Of a stretch of DNA of 58,313 nucleotides, positions 51,950 to 58,313 are shown piece after piece. Every line of letters begins with the position of its first letter. The stretch's first letter is position 1. The stretch covers positions 1 to 58,313 of the forward strand of contig CAZMXS010000022.1 in assembly GCA_964570325.1 (NCBI GenBank), written 5' to 3'. This DNA is from CAZMXS01 sp964570325. Its GTDB lineage: Bacteria > Verrucomicrobiota > Kiritimatiellia > CAIQIC01 > CAZMXS01. Below the pieces are notes generated by a model. That model was not told the DNA's origin and searched no databases. It was given only the letters and a program-made list of their open reading frames with translations. The translations under genes were made by a program, and so were the position numbers.

Positions 51950-53386
51950 TCACGGTGTCGCGGCCCCGACTTGCTCCGGCGGCCACCCACCGCCCATGGC
52001 CTTGTACAAGCTGACTGTATCCATCAAAATTTGTGCATACACTTGTAAAAAAGTCTGCCGGGCCTGCAGCGAACTGCGCTCCGACTCGAGGATTTCAAGT
52101 TGCGATGCCAAGCCTTCCCGCAACCGCGCGCGCTGTCGCGCGTCCGCGGCGTCGAGCGCGGCGATCTGCTTTTCGCGGGTTTGTTTCTGCGTCCGGTGCG
52201 ATGCCAGGTTGATCAACGCTTCCTCCACTTCCTGAAAGGCGTTGATCACCGTCTGGCGGTAGGCGGCCTCCACCGCCTTGTAGCGCGCCTCGCTGGCTCG
52301 AATGTCCGCGTCCTTGCCGCGGTCGAAGATCGGGATGTCAACGGTGGGCGCCCAACCAAGCGTCCACTGCTTGAGCAGCGACGAGAGGGCCGAACTGGCG
52401 TAACCGCCGCTGCCGGTCAGACTGACCGATGGCAGTTTGGCCAGGCGCGCCGCGCCGACCAGGTGGTAGGCGCTGAGTACCTCATATTCGGTGGCAGTGA
52501 TATCCGGCCGACGCGCCAATAGATCGGATGGCAATCCCGGCGGCACGTCCAACAGGGCCACGCCTGTGGTGAGCGGCTGGGCAGGAAGACTGACCTTGCC
52601 GCCCGGTTGTCCCCGCAGGCCGGCCAGGCGGTTCTCCGCCACCTGGCGTTGACGTTGCAGTTCTTCCAGACTGGCCTCCATGCCATGCACTTCGCCGCGC
52701 TGGGTCAACACCTCTTCCTCAGACGCCAGGCCTTCCTGATAGCGCTTTTCAAAGATTTGAAGGATATCGCGCGATTTTTCCAGCGACCGCCGCTGCAGAT
52801 CCGTCTGTTCGTCGTACATGCCGATGAGGAAGAAGGTTTCGGCCACGTCCGCGACAAGTTTGAGATAGCCGGCCCGCCATTCGGCTTGCGAGGCGCCACG
52901 CTGTGCCTCGCGTGACATTTGCTGTTTCTTGAGCTTGCCCCAAATATCCAATTCCCAGCTCACTTTCATGCCGGCGGAATAGTAGGTTTCGCCCTTGGGA
53001 GCCATCCCGCTCGCAGGCGGGCCATAGGTGATGCCGGGCCCCGTTGCGGCCGCGCCTACTGTCGGTAACCGGTCGGCGCGGGCTCGGCTGGTCATGGCCT
53101 CGGCTTCCTCGATCCGGACGGCGAGGATGTCCAGCGCGGGGTTGCCGGCGACCGCTTCTTCCACCAGCCCATCCAAAGTGGGCGAGTGAAACTGCCGCCA
53201 TCAGTTGGTCGTCACAACCGCCGCGCCGGAGACGGCGTTCGAGCCAAAAGCCCAGTCGGTTTGTTCGGGCGCCGCGGGTCGCTGATAGGCGGGCCCCGAC
53301 AGATTGGAACAGGCGGCGCACAACGCGGCGCCCACTGCGGCGCACAGCCCGGTTCGCGCCCAAACCGGCAAGAATTCCATGCGCAT
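51950..53386 (-). pseudogene. NodT/OprM-type outer-membrane efflux lipoprotein with an in-frame TGA
   Basis: The frame from ATG 53386 (RBS AAAGGGG) starts with a lipoprotein-like signal (LCAAC, Cys26) and encodes about 478 residues of an RND outer-membrane factor. Two OEP repeats are visible: PTLDGLVEEAVAGNPALDIL with SWELDIWGKLKKQQMSR, and RRPDITATEYEVLSAYHLVG with VDIPIFDRGKDADIRASEAR. Codon 62 is TGA (53201-53203), directly before a Trp codon and QF, where family members usually have WW or WWxxF, so a TGG-to-TGA change is likely. Translation could restart only from weak sites such as TTG 53176, without the signal. No RND pump or adaptor gene is nearby. It lies 37 bases upstream of the FHA gene. 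Confidence 0.8.
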
Positions 53387-53637
53387 ATTTCCCCTTTCGG
53401 CCCGCGGGGCTTTCAAATCGGCCGCGTTAATGAATGGCGTGCGGCTTGTTTAAGCGCCAGCCCTTGCGAACGATGGCATTAATTGCTTCTATATCAATTA
53501 GCTTGGTTGCGCACAAGCTTTCAGATGGTCATTGATCAAATGCCAAACTCGGAGATGCGCGTCGCTTGCGCTTTCACTGCCAAAACATGCGCCTCGAAAT
53601 GGCAGACGCCAAAAGGTCAGCCTGGCGGCCTTCCGCT

Positions 53638-56600
53638 TTATCCGGCCGGCGGTGGTTTTTCGCCCAGCACTTTCTTCAACGCGGCCACGAGGGGGCCGCG
53701 CGCGTAGGGTTTCTGGATGAACGTGACCTTGGCATCCAGCGTGAAGCGTTCGGATATATCCTGCTCGCTGTAGCCGCTGGATACGATGATCCGGGCATCC
53801 GGCCGAATCGCGCGCATGGCTTTGAAGGCCTCCTCGCCGTCCATATGCGGCATCGTCAGATCGAGCAAGACGCAGTCTATCTCCGCCGCTTTCTCCTTGA
53901 AAACGGCCACGGCTTCACGGCCGTCGCGGGCCAGCAGGGTTTTCAGGCCGCACATTTTGACCATTTTCCTCGCCAGCAGTCGCACCGCGTCTTCGTCATC
54001 CACGATCAGCACGGTGCCACAGCGCCGCCATTCGCTTTCCGCCGGCGCCGGCGCGGCGGTGACCGGCTTGCTCGAAGCCGGGAAAAGCATCGTGAACTTG
54101 GTGCCCTCGCCGGGCTGACTCTCCACGCTGATTGCGCCCTGATGTCCGCGGACAATGCCGAGCACGGCGGATAGGCCCAGCCCGCGGCCGGTGAACTTGG
54201 TGCTGAAGAAGGGATCGAAGATGCGCGCCCGGGTTTCGTCATCCATGCCGCAGCCGGTGTCCTCCACCTGCAGGATGACGTAACGTCCCGGCGGCAGGTG
54301 TTCGCCAAGGAAACAACTATGCAGGAAGGATTCATCGCATTGTTTGAGCGCCGTGGTCACCGCTACGTAGCCGCTGCGCTTGCCAATGGCTTCAGAAGCG
54401 TTGATAATCAGATTCATCACTACCTGCCGCAACTGGGTGGCATCGCCCTCAATCGCCGGCAGATCATCGGACAGGTTGCAGCGCAGGACGACATTTTTGG
54501 CGATCGCCACTTCGAGCATGTGCGTCATCTCGCGGACCAGCCGCGAGAGATCAACCGGCTCCACGATCAAGCGGCCGCGGCCGGAGTAGGCCAGCATCTG
54601 CCGGCAGAGTTCCGCCGCGCGGTGCGAGCCCTGGATGATGTCCTGGATGGTGTCACGTACCGGCGTATCCGGTGGCAGGGCCGAGAGGGCCAGGTCGGCG
54701 TTGCCGAGGATGGTCATTAGCAGGTTGTTGAAATCGTGCGCGATGCCGCCGGCCAGCACGCCCAGGCTTTCGAGTTTCTGCGTCTGCTGAATCTGCATTT
54801 CCAATTGCCGGTGCCGCTCTTCATTGCGGCGTCGGTCAGTGATGTCCTGGATATATCCGTGAAAATGGGTGATCTGGCCGGCGGCGTTGCGAATCACGGC
54901 TGTGAAATCATGGACCCAGCGGTATTCGCCGTCCTTGCGCCGCAGCCGGTATTCCTGTTCATACCAGATTTTTCCGCTGTCCACGTGCGCCGTCACTTCG
55001 GCCAGGATGCGAGGGGTGTCGTCGGGGTGCAACAAATCCAGGTAGCGAACGGCGCCCGAGCGCAGGTCGCGCGCGTTGTGTCCAAACTGCGCGGCGATAT
55101 TGGGCGAGACATACTCCACCGGCCAGTCGGGCTGGTTCTTCCATTTGATGACGATCACCGGCCCGGCCATGAACAGCCGCCGCTCGGCGCGCAGTTCCTC
55201 TTCCGCGCGGATGCGCGCGATGGCGTCGCCGAGCTGCAGCGCCAGGGTTTCCAAAATCTCGCGGGCGAGGTCCGGGATGGTGTCGCAGACGTGGGAGGCC
55301 GCGTTGATGACCGCGATCGCGTGTTCCTGGTGCAGGACCGGGATGACTGCCAGCGCCCGCAGTCCCTCCCGGTTGCGGATCTCGTCCTGCGAGTTGACCA
55401 GTTCGGCGTGCCGGCCATATACCGGTTTGCCGCCAGCCACCACCTGCGCCTGCGGACTATCCGCCGGCAGGCGCGCCACGCGACTGACAAACTCCGGCGA
55501 CAATCCTTGGTGCACGGTCATCTCCAGGCTGCCGTCGGGATTGACCAGATAGATGCCGCCGCAGTCCAGGCCCTCGATCCCCAGCGCGATGTCCAGGATG
55601 CGCCGCAGCGCTTCCTGGGAATCGCTGAGCACAGCCAGTTGTTGGCTCAATTCGTGCTCCAGCTTCAGCAACTCCTCCGCCTGCCGCTGCGGCGTTATAT
55701 CTTCCAGGGTTTCGATGGCCCCAATCAGCTTGCCACGCGGGTCGCGCACCGCCGCGGTGGTGAACCGAACCCATCGGCCGTGCGGAGCGAGCCGCCGGAA
55801 AAAATCGGTGGCCTCGTAGGCTTCATCCAGCAGTTTGGATTTTTGCCACTTGTTGCCATACCAATCAGCCAAGCGGTCCAAATGGCCATCCAGCAGCAGG
55901 TCCGCCATGCAAGGGCGCTTCTCGTTGTAGAAAGCCTCCCAATGCCGGTCGGTGCCGATCATGCTGGCAGCGCTGAAGCCGGTCAATTTTTCCAATGCCA
56001 TGTTCCACAGAATGACCCGGTGCGTATGATCCAGGACAAAGGCGGGAATCGCGGAACCGCGGAAGATACTGGCGAGCCGTTCCTCGCTTTCCAGCAAGGC
56101 GTGGCGGGACTGCTCGCGCTCCGTCTGGCCTGCCTGGATGGCATCCAGCATACGGTTGAACGCCTGGCTGAGTCCCGCCAACTCATCGTTGCCGGATACG
56201 GACATGCGATCCTGATGGCTGCCGCCGGCGCTGATTCGGCCGGCAAATTCAGCCAGGCGCGCGGTGGGCACCAGCACGAGATGGTCCAGCAGCCACAGCG
56301 CGGTCAGGGCGGCGGCCAGCCCCAAGATCGCGAGCAGCGCCCACAGCAACGCCAGATCGGCTTCGGCGTCGCGCAGAAACGAGCGCGGGCTGATGACGCC
56401 CAGCACGGTCGCGGGCCGTCCGAATATATCTCGCAGCAGCATCCAACCTTCGACGACATGACGATCGCGTGCGCGCACCGTCATCGGTTCCCACTCATCG
56501 GGAGCGCGGAAGACGGCGCTAAGGGCGGACGGAAGTTCGGCACTGTCAAGAGAGTCCAGGCGTAATTCCAGCAGCGTCTGTTTAGCCAGGGCACGGAGTG

Positions 56601-57174
56601 CCGGCGCATCCAATGGTTTGCCGAAAATCAATGTCCCGCGGATAGGGCCTTCATATTGGCTGGTTAGCACCGGACGCGAGGCGATCAACAACGGCGTGTC
56701 TTCCGTCACCAGAATGCCATGGATCGAGCTCTTCGGATCCGAATGCTGCAAGAGCCTGCTGCCGGGCGCCGCTTCCCGTAACAGACCGGCAGGCACAGGT
56801 ATTGTATTGCCGGTGGCTGGATCAACGCCTTGGGCGTGAACAATCTGCCCGGCGGCGTCAGCCAGCACTACATAGCTGAACCCGTTTTTAATGAATGTCG
56901 CCGCGCCGAGGTTGTCTTGGATGTAATCGGGATTACGCTCCACCACGAAGCGATAGGTGTCATCCCAGCCGGCGTAGTCGCCGGCCACTCGGTCGAGCGC
57001 GGAGATTTCAGCCAGCAGCGCCAGTTGCGCGCGCCGGATTTGGCGTTGAACCTGGCTGGTCTCATTGAATAACGCGCGTCGGAGAATGAGTGCGCCACCC
57101 AGCGTCATCGCCACGACAAAAACCAGCCCCAATACCCCGGCGATAATCCCAACAGCCTTGCGGCGGATGGTCAT
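53638..57174 (-). CDS. Hybrid sensor histidine kinase (CHASE4-HAMP-PAS-GAF-PAS-HisKA-HATPase-receiver)
   Basis: A 1178-residue membrane kinase. Membrane helix 1 is at about 8-28. A CHASE4-like periplasmic sensor (DRVAGDYAGWDDTYRFV) runs to about 270. Membrane helix 2 is near 275-297 and HAMP near 298-350. A PAS domain (about 365-490), a GAF-like domain (about 505-660) and a second PAS (about 665-790, WVHDFTAVIRNAAGQ) follow. The kinase core has LAGGIAHDFNNLLM (phosphorylated His about 813), LRQVVMNLIINASEAIG, VEDTGCGMD and GRGLGLSAVLGI. A C-terminal receiver has VLIVDDED, CVLLDLTMPHMDG and IQKPYA. No separate response regulator is adjacent. The signal is unknown. ATG 57174 is preferred over TTG 57180. 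Confidence 0.92.
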   Translation of the reverse strand: MTIRRKAVGIIAGVLGLVFVVAMTLGGALILRRALFNETSQVQRQIRRAQLALLAEISALDRVAGDYAGWDDTYRFVVERNPDYIQDNLGAATFIKNGFSYVVLADAAGQIVHAQGVDPATGNTIPVPAGLLREAAPGSRLLQHSDPKSSIHGILVTEDTPLLIASRPVLTSQYEGPIRGTLIFGKPLDAPALRALAKQTLLELRLDSLDSAELPSALSAVFRAPDEWEPMTVRARDRHVVEGWMLLRDIFGRPATVLGVISPRSFLRDAEADLALLWALLAILGLAAALTALWLLDHLVLVPTARLAEFAGRISAGGSHQDRMSVSGNDELAGLSQAFNRMLDAIQAGQTEREQSRHALLESEERLASIFRGSAIPAFVLDHTHRVILWNMALEKLTGFSAASMIGTDRHWEAFYNEKRPCMADLLLDGHLDRLADWYGNKWQKSKLLDEAYEATDFFRRLAPHGRWVRFTTAAVRDPRGKLIGAIETLEDITPQRQAEELLKLEHELSQQLAVLSDSQEALRRILDIALGIEGLDCGGIYLVNPDGSLEMTVHQGLSPEFVSRVARLPADSPQAQVVAGGKPVYGRHAELVNSQDEIRNREGLRALAVIPVLHQEHAIAVINAASHVCDTIPDLAREILETLALQLGDAIARIRAEEELRAERRLFMAGPVIVIKWKNQPDWPVEYVSPNIAAQFGHNARDLRSGAVRYLDLLHPDDTPRILAEVTAHVDSGKIWYEQEYRLRRKDGEYRWVHDFTAVIRNAAGQITHFHGYIQDITDRRRNEERHRQLEMQIQQTQKLESLGVLAGGIAHDFNNLLMTILGNADLALSALPPDTPVRDTIQDIIQGSHRAAELCRQMLAYSGRGRLIVEPVDLSRLVREMTHMLEVAIAKNVVLRCNLSDDLPAIEGDATQLRQVVMNLIINASEAIGKRSGYVAVTTALKQCDESFLHSCFLGEHLPPGRYVILQVEDTGCGMDDETRARIFDPFFSTKFTGRGLGLSAVLGIVRGHQGAISVESQPGEGTKFTMLFPASSKPVTAAPAPAESEWRRCGTVLIVDDEDAVRLLARKMVKMCGLKTLLARDGREAVAVFKEKAAEIDCVLLDLTMPHMDGEEAFKAMRAIRPDARIIVSSGYSEQDISERFTLDAKVTFIQKPYARGPLVAALKKVLGEKPPPAG

Positions 57175-57276
57175 GATCAAATGCCCCCGTGAAAAATAGT
57201 TTAGCGTGGCGGCCGGATTGATTCAATCCGTAATGATTTATTGAACGGCGGCAAGTCAGCGGCTATTTTACCGCCG

Positions 57277-57867
57277 ATGAAAAAAAGAACTGCCATCGTA
57301 TCCCGCAAGACCCGTGAGACGGATATTACCGTCCGCCTGAACCTGGACGGCGCCGGCGTCAGCCGGGTTCAGACCGGCCTGCCATTCCTGGACCACATGC
57401 TGGAATTGCTGGCCCGACATGGCCTGCTGGACTTGGAACTGCGCGCCCGGGGCGATTTGCAGGTGGACTATCATCACACGGTCGAGGACATCGGACTGGT
57501 GCTGGGCGACGCGCTCAATCGCGCGCTGGGCGACCGCAAGGGCATCAGCCGCTATGGTTGGTGTTTGATGCCGATGGACGATGCACTCTGCCGTGCGGCA
57601 ATTGATCTGGGCGGCCGGCCGTACCTGGTGTTTGAAATGGCCAACAAGCGCCGGAAAATACTGGATTTCGACCTCGGACTGATCCGCGAGTTTTTTCGGG
57701 CGTTCACCGTCCAGGCCCGCCTGAATTTACACGTCCGCCAGTTTTACGGCGACGATCCGCACCATGCCTACGAGGCCGTCTTCAAGGGTGTGGCCCGCGC
57801 CTTGCGCATGGCCGCGGCATACGACCCGCGCGAGCGCGGATTGCCGTCCAGCAAAGGTCGGATTTGA
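57277..57867 (+). CDS. hisB: Imidazoleglycerol-phosphate dehydratase
   Basis: A 196-residue histidine-biosynthesis enzyme. The manganese-binding repeats are seen as LPFLDHMLELLARHG, DYHHTVEDIGLVLGDAL and the later DDPHHAYEAVFKGVARAL. It is monofunctional (no phosphatase domain). ATG 57277 is preferred over upstream in-frame starts that precede the conserved RKTRETDITVRLNLDG region. hisH follows after 86 bases. Confidence 0.95.
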   Translation: MKKRTAIVSRKTRETDITVRLNLDGAGVSRVQTGLPFLDHMLELLARHGLLDLELRARGDLQVDYHHTVEDIGLVLGDALNRALGDRKGISRYGWCLMPMDDALCRAAIDLGGRPYLVFEMANKRRKILDFDLGLIREFFRAFTVQARLNLHVRQFYGDDPHHAYEAVFKGVARALRMAAAYDPRERGLPSSKGRI

Positions 57868-57953
57868 CCATGCAGGGAGGCGTACGCCGGACGAACAGCG
57901 CGAGGCGGCAGGGCCGGCGGACAGTCGGCACGACATGGATAGAGTGAGTCGTC

Positions 57954-58313
57954 ATGATTGGGATTATTGATTACGGGATGGGGAACCTTGGGTGCGTCCA
58001 CACCGCCTGGCGTTACCTGCGGCTGCCAGCCCGGGTGGTTCACCAGCCGGAGGAACTTGACGGTTGCGCCGCCATGATTCTGCCGGGCGTCGGCGCCTTT
58101 GGCGACTGTGTGCGCAACCTGGAACAGGCTGGTTTCGTCGCTCCGGTTCAGGCGTGGATCCGGGCCGGGCGGCCGTTCCTCGGCATCTGCCTCGGCTTGC
58201 AGATGCTGTACGAGGGCAGCGAGGAATCGCCAGGCGCACGCGGCCTCGGCATCTTTTCCGGCGTGGCGCGGCGGTTGGCCCCCCCCCCCGACCCGGAAGG
58301 GGCGCGGATCGGG
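57954..58313 (+). CDS. hisH: Imidazole glycerol phosphate synthase, glutamine amidotransferase subunit (partial)
   Basis: The first 120 codons only; the gene runs off the window. MIGIIDYGMGNLGCVHTAWR is the typical HisH start and FLGICLGLQMLYEGSEE carries the nucleophilic Cys of the class I amidotransferase. It supplies ammonia to HisF. The hisB-hisH order matches common his operons. A run of 12 C at 58279-58290 is a possible indel-prone spot, but the frame appears open. Confidence 0.93.
   Translation, partial: MIGIIDYGMGNLGCVHTAWRYLRLPARVVHQPEELDGCAAMILPGVGAFGDCVRNLEQAGFVAPVQAWIRAGRPFLGICLGLQMLYEGSEESPGARGLGIFSGVARRLAPPPDPEGARIG

Noticed and set aside
53201..53203. TGA read as tryptophan (alternative genetic code)
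   Set aside because: Several clear genes in the window end with TGA, and TGG is used for Trp throughout.

Overview
The window is about 58 kb of GC-rich bacterial DNA. Three things suggest the PVC superphylum, with Kiritimatiellota/Verrucomicrobia as the best guess: many large secreted repeat proteins (Pmp-type beta-helix, Delta-60-type and SBBP-type propellers, SUMF1-fold proteins), C-terminal D-D-DG-type calcium loops, and a glycosidase/carbohydrate-binding locus. This placement is an inference from gene content; no rRNA is present. Runs of N at 38001-38100 and 46532-46541 and several single-base frameshifts suggest a draft or metagenome-derived assembly. LAYOUT. 1-2.2 kb: an ECF sigma factor translationally coupled to a membrane-anchored zinc-finger anti-sigma protein that carries a C39-like peptidase domain. 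2.4-5.7 kb: a probable remnant of an integrated element next to a tRNA-Thr gene. It holds two tiny hydrophobic peptides, a DUF4230-like protein, tandem AT-rich palindromes, a frameshifted one-domain sliding-clamp-like gene, a small basic protein and a decayed tyrosine recombinase. 5.8-11 kb: an HTH-EIIA(Ntr) fusion, acylphosphatase, an orphan PotD-like lipoprotein, an HTH-receiver protein, a Cys-rich conserved protein and a D-aminoacylase. 11.1-16.4 kb: tRNA-Phe, a coiled-coil/winged-helix basic protein, a TVP38-type membrane protein, an NfnAB-like flavoprotein pair and a membrane glycosyltransferase. 16.7-29.3 kb: three large secreted repeat proteins surround a housekeeping run (cNMP-rhodanese fusion, cysS, tmk-holB). 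29.3-33 kb: a rubrerythrin/rubredoxin-reductase oxidative-stress pair and a DEAD-box helicase. 33.1-42.4 kb: the most distinctive part, a GntR/LacI hybrid regulator with tandem GCATACTAGAT operators in front of itself and again in front of a giant carbohydrate-binding repeat protein. This is followed by a GH2/GH5-like glycosidase and a small secreted binding protein, and closed by a terminator. 42.4-58.3 kb: a J-domain-like protein, a lytic transglycosylase, ThyX, a GH106-like hydrolase split by an assembly gap, a CAP-domain protein, a two-FHA protein with two frameshifts, a NodT-type outer-membrane factor with an internal stop, a 1178-residue hybrid histidine kinase, and the start of a his operon (hisB, hisH). 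HOW THE GENES FIT. The 33-42 kb locus reads as a sugar-responsive secreted polysaccharide-binding and -hydrolysing module under one local repressor. The sigma/anti-sigma pair, the two excisionase-HTH fusions and the hybrid kinase are signalling genes. NfnAB and the rubrerythrin pair fit an anaerobic or microaerophilic, ferredoxin-based redox metabolism. The commonest anomaly is gene decay or indel error: integrase, clamp-like gene, FHA gene and NodT gene. In the FHA and clamp cases one-base corrections restore good homology-like reading.
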